This document shows, one piece after another, positions 33,736 through 43,063 of a stretch of 64,000 nt of DNA. Source of the stretch: Flavobacterium limicola (lineage in GTDB: Bacteria; Bacteroidota; Bacteroidia; Flavobacteriales; Flavobacteriaceae); contig NZ_RBXA01000002.1 in the NCBI RefSeq assembly GCF_003634755.1, positions 310,001 to 374,000 on the forward strand, given 5' to 3'. The notes beneath the pieces are model-generated. The model ran no database searches and was not told where the DNA came from. It worked only from the letters and a program-made list of their open reading frames with translations. The position numbers were made by a program, and so were the translations under genes. Numbering within the stretch: the first letter of the stretch is position 1; each line of letters begins with the position of its first letter.

Positions 33736-36564
33736 TTAAAACCATTTTCGATTAAAAAGATTGATTAATGTTTTAGGTGAGAAAGTGACTATAAAACGAA
33801 TTTTTTCATTGTAATTGTTTTGAGAAATTTCCCATCCATTATTTGAATATATCGGAAAATACAATTCAAAATAGTCAGTCACTAAGTTGAGACGAATTCC
33901 GCTATCATATACAAATTTTTCATTTTGGCTATTATTTTTTATAAAACCTACATCGCCATATACCTCAATCCAATTCCAGATACTGTAACTTGCATTTAAA
34001 CTGGTGATCCATCTATTCGCAAAAGGTGTGACAATTTTCGATTTAAAGCCTCCTTCTGCCAATATAAATTGTTGGCTGAAAAGTCCCGTGCTCTCAGACC
34101 TTCCAAAATAATTATAATCAAATAGGTAGTCTGTTGGTCTGTCTAATGCGAAACTGAAAAAATCCGATTGCGTTTTATTATACAAGAAACTTCCAGCGTA
34201 TAAGCGTAAATTAATTTGGCGATTGTCTTCAAATAGTTTTCGATATTCAATTTCACCGGTAACTTTTCCAAATTTCCCTGAAACTTGGACATTAGAACTA
34301 AAGTTAAAATGATTGGTTACTTCTGTTTTTGTATTGATATATCTAGCATCAAAAACGGAATAATTTTGAGGGGAATTCTCAGTAACAAAAGCACTTTTTT
34401 CCTTATTCACAATTACTTGGCGGAATAAGATTAATTGTTTTCTATTGTCTCTAAAGTTTGACTCTCTAATTCGCAATTGTACTGTAGGATTTAATTTAAG
34501 ATAAGTGGCATCCTGCGCATAATGAAAGTAAGAGCCACTCATCGAATATCGGGCATTATAAAGGGCACTGTTTCTATAATTTTGATTTACTACAAAAGAA
34601 GCTGATCCGGATAAATTATTGGATTTAGAAGAATAGGAAGGATTAATGTCGAAAATAAAAGGTTTGTCTAAAATAGTTTTATTGTGCAATCGAACTCCAG
34701 GAGTCAAACCATCATATAAATTATAAGATAATGTGGGTACATACAAAATTTGGTTGTAATATGGGTCTTCTAAATCTTTCATAAACACAAACTTTACAGG
34801 ACGATTGTTTGGAAAAAAACCGCCAAGTTTTTTCCAATTATTCCTTAAATTGTATTCCGGAACTTCATTTTTTAAATTTAAAATAATTTTATCTGCTTCC
34901 TTTCTCTCAAATGTAAAAGTGCTGTCACATTCTTCAATGTCCAACCATTGCTTAAATACAATTTTACCTTTTTTTGTACCATAAACTGGAATAGGAATAG
35001 GAGCTCCTGTTCTGTTTATCACTGAAAAAGTAATGCTGTCTTTAGTTTTTGTTACACTCGAAAATTTATAATCAATAATGTCTCTTGAATTAATAATGGT
35101 ATTAAAAAACCAATTGATATCCTTAGTTGTATTTGATTTTAATAACATTTCAAAATCGGATTTTGACACTTGTGTCAGCTGATTTTTTTTATAAAATGCT
35201 TTAATGCTAGTATCAACTGCATCGTTTTGCAAGTAATCATCCAGAAAGCGAATGCTTAATCCTGCCCGGTATTTACTGGCGATTTGTTCATTAAATTTGA
35301 TTAAATTATTTTTCGGACTACCTAGTTGTTGGTCCAGATTTTTACGAGCCATCAACATATAGAAATAGCTGTATTGATCATTGAAATCAATATTAGCTAA
35401 GTTAAAACTTTTCAATAATTTAATTTTAGAAAGACTACCAACCATTTTAGTTTTTGGGTGATTTTTATCTATATATTTCATCATCGCATAGACTTGAATC
35501 CCATCATAAATCCAATTGTCTTTTCTGGGATCCAGATGCAAACTCGTTTTTAAATATTCTTTTAGATAGGTTTTTAGAAACTTAATTTCAAAAAGAAATT
35601 CATCCGGAAACGGACTTATAAATGAAGGAAGCTGATTTAATCCATAAAAAGGATTTCTTTCATAATCCGTTTGAGAAACAATGATTTTTTCATGAGGATA
35701 TTTTCCAATTAAATCGTTAGTAAAATTTATAACTCGGTCAATTACAATTGCTTTTTGAGTAGTATCTAATTTATTGTTTTTTAAATCAGTCAGCACTTCA
35801 ACAGAGCTATTTTTGTAACTCTCAAAACTGGATTTAGGTTCAATAATAAGACTGAAATCAGTTCTATTATTTCCTGATAATCTGTAATGTGAAAAGTCAT
35901 TATTTCCAGTTGTCTTTTCGCTATTTAAGTCTGAGCTGACTTCTAATTTTTTTGAGATTTTAAGATTAATTTCAAAATCAGAAACTCCATTGGCAATATC
36001 ATCCAGATTATTATTACTATTTTTTATAAAAGTATGATTTTCATAACGCGCAGGAGTAAGATACCAGTTTTTTAGGTTAAATGTGCTGTTGTTATTGTAG
36101 CCATATTTCGTGAATTTTTCACTGGGAATTTTGCTGATATACGAAAGGTAAAGAGTAATTTTCTGGTTTGGAAGTAACTGATTTTTTAATTGGACAACAA
36201 TGTAATCAGGGTTTTTTACTGTTCTTTGCCAAAATAAAAACTGCTGAGTGCCATCATTAACAATCAAATTTATTGTACTGCCACGTTCTTCATCTTTGGC
36301 TAAATGAAAACCCCTGTAAAATTCATCCGAAAATCGTTTGGCAAGAGGTGTGTTTTTATTGGAAAATGCATGATTCCAGTCATTCAAAACGATCGATGTT
36401 AACGTATCATCGGACTGATTTATGAAAATAATTTCCTGATTAATAATCAATGATTTATTTTCAGCATTAAGCTCTGCTCTAATCTTGGACTGATGTTGCG
36501 CATATTGATTTCCTGAAGTTAATAAAACAAGAAAATAAATTGTAATTTTAAGGTATGCTTTCAA
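33736..36564 (-). CDS. M1 peptidase-like protein with lost zinc site and probable C-terminal beta barrel
   Basis: The product has 942 residues with a signal peptide (about 1-22, ending NQYAQ). Residues about 25-560 have the M1/gluzincin layout: N-terminal beta domain, then a catalytic-like domain with DNWIYDGIQVYAMMKYI in the place of the usual WLDEGLAxY. Counting back 19-23 residues, the HExxH zinc motif is replaced by KTYLK and the third ligand Glu is Asp, so it cannot be an ordinary zinc peptidase. Residues about 600-942 are rich in alternating beta strands and end INLFNRKWF, an outer-membrane-barrel-like terminus. It is probably an outer-membrane or surface protein of unknown function. 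Confidence 0.75.
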   Translation of the reverse strand: MKAYLKITIYFLVLLTSGNQYAQHQSKIRAELNAENKSLIINQEIIFINQSDDTLTSIVLNDWNHAFSNKNTPLAKRFSDEFYRGFHLAKDEERGSTINLIVNDGTQQFLFWQRTVKNPDYIVVQLKNQLLPNQKITLYLSYISKIPSEKFTKYGYNNNSTFNLKNWYLTPARYENHTFIKNSNNNLDDIANGVSDFEINLKISKKLEVSSDLNSEKTTGNNDFSHYRLSGNNRTDFSLIIEPKSSFESYKNSSVEVLTDLKNNKLDTTQKAIVIDRVINFTNDLIGKYPHEKIIVSQTDYERNPFYGLNQLPSFISPFPDEFLFEIKFLKTYLKEYLKTSLHLDPRKDNWIYDGIQVYAMMKYIDKNHPKTKMVGSLSKIKLLKSFNLANIDFNDQYSYFYMLMARKNLDQQLGSPKNNLIKFNEQIASKYRAGLSIRFLDDYLQNDAVDTSIKAFYKKNQLTQVSKSDFEMLLKSNTTKDINWFFNTIINSRDIIDYKFSSVTKTKDSITFSVINRTGAPIPIPVYGTKKGKIVFKQWLDIEECDSTFTFERKEADKIILNLKNEVPEYNLRNNWKKLGGFFPNNRPVKFVFMKDLEDPYYNQILYVPTLSYNLYDGLTPGVRLHNKTILDKPFIFDINPSYSSKSNNLSGSASFVVNQNYRNSALYNARYSMSGSYFHYAQDATYLKLNPTVQLRIRESNFRDNRKQLILFRQVIVNKEKSAFVTENSPQNYSVFDARYINTKTEVTNHFNFSSNVQVSGKFGKVTGEIEYRKLFEDNRQINLRLYAGSFLYNKTQSDFFSFALDRPTDYLFDYNYFGRSESTGLFSQQFILAEGGFKSKIVTPFANRWITSLNASYSIWNWIEVYGDVGFIKNNSQNEKFVYDSGIRLNLVTDYFELYFPIYSNNGWEISQNNYNEKIRFIVTFSPKTLINLFNRKWF

Positions 36565-36645
36565 ATTTCGGTATTAATTTATTAAAAAAAAATAAATATA
36601 CTTATAATTAGATATAATTGTTCTAATGTCCTTAAAGTTAAGCAA

Positions 36646-36680
36646 AAAAAAGAAGCTGTTTTTGAGGCAGCTTCTTTTTT
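36646..36680 (-). terminator. Terminator at the end of the LOG-family gene
   Basis: A 13-bp AAAAAAGAAGCTG/CAGCTTCTTTTTT stem with a nine-base loop abuts the stop at 36681. Confidence 0.8.
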
Positions 36681-37409
36681 TTAAAAATTAGGTGATAAAT
36701 CGTATCTCTTATAAAAGGTATTCAGAACATCAACGACCTCATCTTCGGTGTCAACAATTTTAAACAAATTCAAATCTTCCGCATGAACGGTGCCTTCTCG
36801 TTCTACTAATACTGTTTTAATCCAATCAATCAAGCCCGACCAAAAACTGGTTCCAACCAATATGATAGGGAATTTGGCTATTTTTTTTGTCTGAATCAAG
36901 GTCATTGCTTCAAACATTTCGTCCAAAGTACCAAAACCGCCCGGCATCACTACAAAACCTTGGGAATATTTGACAAACATCACTTTTCGAACAAAGAAAT
37001 AATCAAAGTTCAAATTCTTGTCGTTGTCGATATACGGGTTAAAATGCTGTTCAAAAGGCAATTCAATATTCAATCCCACTGATGTTCCGCCGCCAAGATG
37101 TGCACCTTTATTTCCGGCTTCCATAATTCCAGGACCGCCGCCAGTAATCACGCCATAGCCAGCTTTACTAATTTTGTATGCAATTTTTTCTGCCAATAAA
37201 TAATTAGGATCTTCAGGTTTGGTTCGTGCGGAACCAAAAATAGAAACACAAGGACCAATGCGTCCCATACTTTCATAACCGTTTACAAATTCGGCCATAA
37301 TTTTAAAAATCGCCCAACTATCATTGGTTCTAATCTCATTCCACGTCTTTCTTTTTAATCGGTCTTGGATAACTTTATCCTCGTCATTATCAAAATCTTC
37401 TAATCTCAT
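36681..37409 (-). CDS. LOG-family Rossmann-fold nucleotide hydrolase (TIGR00730)
   Basis: The product has 242 residues. The diagnostic motifs are present: VSIFGSARTKPEDPNY near the N-terminus, GVITGGGPGIMEAGNKGAHLGGG, and the PGGxGTxxE catalytic motif in VMPGGFGTLDEMFE. Enzymes of this family cleave nucleoside monophosphates to base plus ribose phosphate (cytokinin riboside monophosphate phosphoribohydrolase or AMP/pyrimidine relatives). The natural substrate here is unknown. It is cytoplasmic and separated from uvrA by the structured element at 37439-37519. Confidence 0.92.
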   Translation of the reverse strand: MRLEDFDNDEDKVIQDRLKRKTWNEIRTNDSWAIFKIMAEFVNGYESMGRIGPCVSIFGSARTKPEDPNYLLAEKIAYKISKAGYGVITGGGPGIMEAGNKGAHLGGGTSVGLNIELPFEQHFNPYIDNDKNLNFDYFFVRKVMFVKYSQGFVVMPGGFGTLDEMFEAMTLIQTKKIAKFPIILVGTSFWSGLIDWIKTVLVEREGTVHAEDLNLFKIVDTEDEVVDVLNTFYKRYDLSPNF

Positions 37410-37438
37410 ATTCTCTATTTTATAATCTTATTTTTTTT

Positions 37439-37519
37439 GGAGCTACTTCCAGCTATTCGTTTCAATCTTAATCGCCGAACCCCGGCTCATAAGGATTTCC
37501 ACTTCTATCTGGGCTAGGC
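37439..37519 (-). ncRNA. Structured dispersed intergenic element, possibly Flavo-1-like RNA
   Basis: On the minus strand the element reads CCTAGCCCAGATAGAAGTGG, then AAATCCTTATGAGCCGGGGTT, ending GCTGGAAGTAGCTCC. From memory, close variants (TAGCCC-GATNGAAG-GGNATCC, variable loop, GATAGCGGGAAATAGCTCC) recur many times between genes in Flavobacterium genomes, and the Flavo-1 RNA motif is the named family that may correspond. Only one copy is in the window. It lies between uvrA and the LOG-family gene, GC-rich compared with its surroundings. Identity with Flavo-1 is unchecked. Confidence 0.45.
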
Positions 37520-37528
37520 TCTGGAATA

Positions 37529-40360
37529 CTAAAGTAATTCTTTTTTCAAGAATTGCGCCGTATAACTCTTCTTAATTTTTATAATTTCCTCAGGAGTTCC
37601 TTTGGCAATAAGCTGTCCGCCGCCTTTTCCACCTTCAGGACCAATATCAATAATATAATCTGCAAGTTTGATTACGTCCATATTATGTTCGATAATCAAA
37701 ATTGTATTTCCTTTATCAACCAGTTTATTAATCACTTCCATCAACACTCGAATGTCTTCAAAATGCAATCCGGTTGTAGGTTCGTCCAGAATATAAAACG
37801 TATTTCCGGTATCTTTTTTAGACAATTCTCCTGCCAGTTTGATGCGTTGCGCCTCACCACCGGAAAGCGTTGTGCTTTGTTGGCCCAATGTGATGTAACC
37901 CAAACCAACATCCTGAATCGTTTTTACTTTTCTATAAATCTTCGGAATCATTTCAAAAAACGGAACCGCTTCATCCACGGTCATATTCAACACATCTGAA
38001 ATAGATTTTCCTTTGTATCGAATTTCCAGTGTTTCTCTGTTAAAACGTTTCCCTTGACAGGTTTCACATTCTACATAGACGTCTGGCAGAAAGTTCATTT
38101 CAATCGTTCGCACACCAGATCCTTCGCAGGTTTCGCAACGACCGCCTTTTACATTAAAACTAAATCGGCCTGCTTTGTATCCCCGAATCATACTTTCAGA
38201 AGTCATCGTAAACAAATTTCTGATTTCGGTAAATACTTCGGTATAAGTTGCCGGATTACTTCTGGGCGTTCTACCAATCGGGCTTTGGTCTATATCAATC
38301 ACTTTATCGATATGCTCCAATCCTTCAATTTTTTTATACGGTTGTGGTTTTTTGACTCCATTAAAATAATACGCATTCAAAATAGGGTAGAGCGTTTCAT
38401 TAATCAAAGTAGATTTTCCACTACCTGAAACTCCAGTCACACAAATCATTTTGCCCAAAGGCAATTCTATCGAAACATTTTTCAAGTTATTTCCTGTTGC
38501 TCCGGTCAGTTTCAGGAATTTTCCATTTCCTTCTCTACGCTTTTTTGGAACCTCGATTTTCATTTCACCATTCATGTACATGGCGGTAATAGTATGATGT
38601 TTCAGGATTTCGGCAGGCGTTCCTTTGCTGATGATTTCGCCTCCATATTTTCCTGCTTTTGGTCCAATATCAATTACATAATCCGCGCGTTCAATCATGT
38701 CTTTATCGTGTTCCACCACAATTACAGAGTTTCCAATATCTCGTAATTGCTCCAGAGAATGAATTAGTTTTTCGTTGTCTCTTTGGTGTAAACCAATACT
38801 TGGCTCATCCAGGATGTACAAAACACCAACCAACTGTGAGCCAATTTGTGTTGCCAAACGGATGCGTTGGGCCTCGCCACCGGAAAGTGATTTGGAACTT
38901 CGGCTTAAAGCCAAATAATCCAAACCTACATTCATCAAAAAGTTTAATCGATCTTTAATCTCCTTGATTACTTCAGTAGCGATACGCTTTTGTTTATCAG
39001 ATAAGTGGTTGTCTAAATCAAGAAACCAAGTGGTCAAATCCGAAATGTCCATATCGCACAGTTCGGTAATATTTTTTCCATTAATTTTAAAGAATTGTGC
39101 TTCTTTTTTCAAACGGGAACCTTCACAAACCGGACATTTTATTTCGTCCATGAATTCCTTGGCCCAACGTTTTATGCTTGTTGAACCGCTTTCATCATGT
39201 TGATTTTTGATGAAATGCGAAATCCCTTCAAAATCAATTTTGTATTCTCTGGCAACGCCAAGATCTTTAGAATTGATGGTGAATTTTTCTTTTCCGCCAT
39301 TCAAAATCATTTCCATCGCCTCAGCAGGAATGTTGTTAACTGCATCTGTCAATTTGAAGCCATATTTTTCACCAATAATTTCCAATTGCTTGAAAATCCA
39401 GGATGATTTATATTCTCCTAATGGAGCAAAACCTCCCGCTTTTATTGATAATTTTGGGTTTGGAATAATCTTCTTTGGGTTGATTTCGTTTACTGTTCCC
39501 AAACCGTTGCAATGGTCGCAAGCCCCTTTTGGTGAATTGAAAGAGAATAAGTTTGGTTCTGGATTCTGATAGGAGATTCCCGTAGTTGGACACATCAAAT
39601 TTCTGCTGAAAAAACGAACTTCATTAGAATCTTGGTCTAAAACCATCAACACATTTTCTCCGTGATGCATGGCTGTATTGATACTTTCTGCCAAACGTTT
39701 TTCATTGTCAGGAGTATCTTCAATAACCATTCGGTCCACTACAATTTCGATATCATGTGTTTTGTAACGGTCGAGTTTCATCCCTAAAGTAATATCCAGC
39801 ACATCACCGTTTACACGAACTTTAAGGAAACCTTGCTTAGCAATTTGTTGAAAAAGTTCCGCATAATGTCCTTTTCGAGCGCGAATAACTGGTGCCAAAA
39901 TATTGATGCGTTTTCCAGTAAAATCCTGAATGATCAAATCTTTGATTTGCTCATCAGAATAGGAAACCATTTTCTCGCCCGTATTGTAACTGTATGCATC
40001 AGCGCCACGAGCATACAATAAACGCAAAAAATCGTAAATTTCAGTGATAGTTCCGACGGTGGAACGCGGACTTTTACTAGTTGTTTTTTGTTCAATAGCA
40101 ATTACTGGAGAAAGTCCGTCAATTTTATCGACATCGGGACGTTCTAAACCACCCAGAAATTGACGCGCATACGCCGAAAAAGTTTCTACATAACGGCGTT
40201 GCCCTTCGGCATAAATGGTATCAAAAGCTAAGGAGGATTTCCCGGAACCCGAAAGACCGGTAATTACAACCAGTTTTTCACGAGGAATGGAAATATCTAT
40301 ATTTTTTAAGTTGTGAACGCGAGCGCCTTGAACTTCAATGGTATTGTCTTTGTCTAGCAT
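37529..40360 (-). CDS. uvrA: UvrA, excinuclease ABC subunit A
   Basis: The product has 943 residues, full length for the family. It has two ATPase modules with Walker A motifs GLSGSGKSS (near residue 35) and GVSGSGKST (near residue 640), and signature motifs LSGGEAQRI twice. Zinc-binding CxxC pairs are visible in [22 protein letters not shown] and CETCQGKR. UvrA dimers scan DNA for bulky lesions and load UvrB for nucleotide excision repair. The C-terminus ends ...AQFLKKELL. It is a single gene here with no other uvr gene nearby. Confidence 0.98.
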   Translation of the reverse strand: MLDKDNTIEVQGARVHNLKNIDISIPREKLVVITGLSGSGKSSLAFDTIYAEGQRRYVETFSAYARQFLGGLERPDVDKIDGLSPVIAIEQKTTSKSPRSTVGTITEIYDFLRLLYARGADAYSYNTGEKMVSYSDEQIKDLIIQDFTGKRINILAPVIRARKGHYAELFQQIAKQGFLKVRVNGDVLDITLGMKLDRYKTHDIEIVVDRMVIEDTPDNEKRLAESINTAMHHGENVLMVLDQDSNEVRFFSRNLMCPTTGISYQNPEPNLFSFNSPKGACDHCNGLGTVNEINPKKIIPNPKLSIKAGGFAPLGEYKSSWIFKQLEIIGEKYGFKLTDAVNNIPAEAMEMILNGGKEKFTINSKDLGVAREYKIDFEGISHFIKNQHDESGSTSIKRWAKEFMDEIKCPVCEGSRLKKEAQFFKINGKNITELCDMDISDLTTWFLDLDNHLSDKQKRIATEVIKEIKDRLNFLMNVGLDYLALSRSSKSLSGGEAQRIRLATQIGSQLVGVLYILDEPSIGLHQRDNEKLIHSLEQLRDIGNSVIVVEHDKDMIERADYVIDIGPKAGKYGGEIISKGTPAEILKHHTITAMYMNGEMKIEVPKKRREGNGKFLKLTGATGNNLKNVSIELPLGKMICVTGVSGSGKSTLINETLYPILNAYYFNGVKKPQPYKKIEGLEHIDKVIDIDQSPIGRTPRSNPATYTEVFTEIRNLFTMTSESMIRGYKAGRFSFNVKGGRCETCEGSGVRTIEMNFLPDVYVECETCQGKRFNRETLEIRYKGKSISDVLNMTVDEAVPFFEMIPKIYRKVKTIQDVGLGYITLGQQSTTLSGGEAQRIKLAGELSKKDTGNTFYILDEPTTGLHFEDIRVLMEVINKLVDKGNTILIIEHNMDVIKLADYIIDIGPEGGKGGGQLIAKGTPEEIIKIKKSYTAQFLKKELL

Positions 40361-40448
40361 AATTTTTGCAAAAAAGCAAAGTTACCATTTTGATTTATTC
40401 TTTCGATACAACAGTTTAGAAGTTTATGTTAAAAGAAGTATTAAAAAT

Positions 40449-42233
40449 TTATTCAATCGTCATGGATTTTAGTTTGGTTCTGTAAGCTTCAAGTGCAACA
40501 GATTTAGAAATAAATCCATAATATTTTCCGTCTTTAATAACGGGTAAGAATGCTTTTTTAGATTTCTCAAATTTATTCATGACCATTTCCATGCTGTCGT
40601 CCGGTGAAATTGTTTCAACAGGTTTCAGCATTATTTCCTTGACTAATGTATATTTAACGCGGTAATTATTGAATATTATTTCTCGGATATCATTAAAATG
40701 AACAATACCTAATAAATTTTGTTCCAAATCAACTACTCCAAATATCACTTGGTTAGAATGAGAAATTAAATCAACTAATCGTTCTAAATTCTCATTAGGA
40801 GTAACGGTTAGGAAATCAGTTTGTATAATGGTACTTGTCTCTAGTGTAGAAAGTACATTAGTGTCCTTGTTGCTGGTAAAGGCATGCCCTTTTTGCACTA
40901 GATTTTTCACATCCATAGAGTGTTTTTCAAAACGTTTTGAAATTGCAAAACTGATTGATGCTACGATCATAAGCGGAATCATCAAGTTATATCCTCCGGT
41001 AATTTCAGCAATTAAGAATATCGCAGTCAATGGAGCATGAAATAAACCGCTCAAAATACCTGCCATTCCCACCAAAGTAAAATTACTAACGGGTAATTTA
41101 GTAAGTCCTGTGAGATTTAAAAATTTGGAAAAAAAGAAACCAACATACGAACCCAAAAACAGCGAAGGAGCAAAATTTCCACCATTACCGCCACTTCCTA
41201 AGGTAATTCCTGTCGCAAAAACTTTTATCATCATCGTACAACCTACAAAAAGTAAAAGTGCCCAACTATTATCGCGAAAACTACTGAATAATGTATTTTC
41301 TAATAATTTTCCGGGATCGTTCTCAGATAAAGTTTTGATACTTTCATATCCTTCTCCAAAAAGTGTCGGAAAAATGAAAATAAGTATTGCTAAAATTGAA
41401 GCACCAAATAATGCTTTTTTATAAGGTGATAATTTAAGTCTTGCAAAAAAATGTTCTACTCTTTGGAAATTTCTAGAGTAGTATACAGAGATGAAACCGG
41501 TAAATAAACCTAAAAGAATATAATAAACAATGTTATGATAATCAAAGCTTTGTTGCTGTTTGAACGAAAGCAAAATTTCCTCATTTAATGCAATTACTGA
41601 AACTAAAGCTCCTGTAGCTGCCGCTATCATAATCGGTGTAAATGCAGCAATACTAACATCCACCAATAATACCTCAATAGCAAACAACACTCCGGCAATT
41701 GGTGCGTTAAAGGCAGCTGCAATTCCGGCTGCAACTCCACAACCTATAAGTAGAGTTCGGTCTTTATAACTTAATTTATATTTTTGTGCATAGTTTGAAC
41801 CAAAAGCGGCTCCTGTAATTACAATCGGACTTTCTAAACCTGCAGAACCACCTAAACCAACCGTTAATGAGCTCGTTACAATTTGAGCGTACATTTGTTT
41901 TTTTGGAATAATGCTCGCTTTTTTTGCAACAGCATATAAAATTTGTGAAGTTCCTTTTTGAATGGTTCCTCCCAAAACTTTTTTAACTACTAAAACAGTC
42001 AGTAAAATACCAATTATAGGCAGGATACTATTAAGAAATCCCAATTTTAAAATTCCGCTGACATAAGTAGCAAAAGAAAATACCCAGTGCGCAAAAGTTT
42101 TCAGAACTATTACAGCAAATGCAGAGGAGATTCCAACCAAAACGGCAGATAAGAATATAAACTGTTTTGGAGTCAATATAGACTGTGCTACGGCAATTAT
42201 TACTTCTAGTTTGGCTATTACTTTTTTGAACAT
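40449..42233 (-). CDS. ClC-family chloride channel/antiporter with CBS domains
   Basis: The product has 594 residues. About ten or more transmembrane helices (residues about 25-430) contain GGSAGLESP (position of the gating Glu in ClC proteins) and GSGGNGGNFAPSLFLG (second selectivity segment). Two CBS domains follow (about 450-590: TDFLTVTPNENLERLVDLI and PVETISPDDSMEMVMNKF), which usually bind adenine nucleotides and gate transport. It exchanges or conducts chloride-like anions in the inner membrane. The specific ion cannot be read from sequence. Confidence 0.93.
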   Translation of the reverse strand: MFKKVIAKLEVIIAVAQSILTPKQFIFLSAVLVGISSAFAVIVLKTFAHWVFSFATYVSGILKLGFLNSILPIIGILLTVLVVKKVLGGTIQKGTSQILYAVAKKASIIPKKQMYAQIVTSSLTVGLGGSAGLESPIVITGAAFGSNYAQKYKLSYKDRTLLIGCGVAAGIAAAFNAPIAGVLFAIEVLLVDVSIAAFTPIMIAAATGALVSVIALNEEILLSFKQQQSFDYHNIVYYILLGLFTGFISVYYSRNFQRVEHFFARLKLSPYKKALFGASILAILIFIFPTLFGEGYESIKTLSENDPGKLLENTLFSSFRDNSWALLLFVGCTMMIKVFATGITLGSGGNGGNFAPSLFLGSYVGFFFSKFLNLTGLTKLPVSNFTLVGMAGILSGLFHAPLTAIFLIAEITGGYNLMIPLMIVASISFAISKRFEKHSMDVKNLVQKGHAFTSNKDTNVLSTLETSTIIQTDFLTVTPNENLERLVDLISHSNQVIFGVVDLEQNLLGIVHFNDIREIIFNNYRVKYTLVKEIMLKPVETISPDDSMEMVMNKFEKSKKAFLPVIKDGKYYGFISKSVALEAYRTKLKSMTIE

Positions 42234-42275
42234 GATACTTTTTAAGAGGGCTACAAAACTACTATTATTTTAATC

Positions 42276-42944
42276 CTAACACATATTTTTTAACGCTTCT
42301 TTTTTGCTTAATGGCTTTAAAGTATTGGTTTTTACAAATTCTTGAACATCTTCAGGATTTGATTTTGCATATTCCCGTAACGCCCAACCTATTGCTTTTT
42401 GAATAAAAAATTCTTTAGAATGCGAATGCTTTAAACATTCGGAAAATAATAAATCAGCGCTGGTTTTTTGTTTGTATCCCAATTGAAATAAAATTGCACT
42501 TCGGTTCAACCACATATTCGTTGAATTTGAAAATCGTATTATTACATTTTCTGTTTCCAATGGAAATTCTCTTAGATATTCGCCCAAAATGTACTTTGAA
42601 ATGGTATCCACGCTGTCCCACCAAGAATTGTTGGTTATCAGTTTTTCAATTAGTTGAATGTCCTCCTTTTTATAATTCCCTTTGAGTTCTTTTATTAAAA
42701 TTTCAATAGCGCAATACTGAAATTCCCGTTCTTGTTTTCTATATAATTCTAATGCAATTGCTCTGGCATTTGCTGTAACTTCTTGTTTGTTTTCTTTCCA
42801 AATTTCCTTAAAAATGCGTCTTCGTTCCTCGGTTTTTATTCCAAAAAAAGGAAAGTTGTTCTTCATGTATTTTGTCATGGCAAAAGCATTTTCAGGATTT
42901 TGATTTGCTTCAAAAACGTTTTCTAAGGCAAGTATAAAGTTCAT
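42276..42944 (-). CDS. DNA alkylation repair protein (AlkD-like HEAT-repeat glycosylase)
   Basis: The product has 222 residues, entirely helical. Sequence landmarks such as YMKNNFPFFGIKTEERRRIFKEIWKE, WWDSVDTISKYILGEYL and AIGWALREYAKSNPEDVQEFV match the AlkD/DNA alkylation repair family. AlkD removes 3- and 7-alkylpurines without base flipping. The conserved acidic/aromatic pair in SWWDSVD corresponds to the catalytic surface. Located 42 bp after the ClC gene on the same strand (the ClC gene is downstream). Confidence 0.92.
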   Translation of the reverse strand: MNFILALENVFEANQNPENAFAMTKYMKNNFPFFGIKTEERRRIFKEIWKENKQEVTANARAIALELYRKQEREFQYCAIEILIKELKGNYKKEDIQLIEKLITNNSWWDSVDTISKYILGEYLREFPLETENVIIRFSNSTNMWLNRSAILFQLGYKQKTSADLLFSECLKHSHSKEFFIQKAIGWALREYAKSNPEDVQEFVKTNTLKPLSKKEALKNMC

Positions 42945-43063
42945 AAATAGTAAATTTCAATGGCAAAATTCAATGGCAATGTCAAAAAACAAAATTTAAA
43001 AGTAAACATAAAATCTGCTTCTGAAATTTTCTTTTTTCTATTCTCTAAAATCTTATAAATTCT

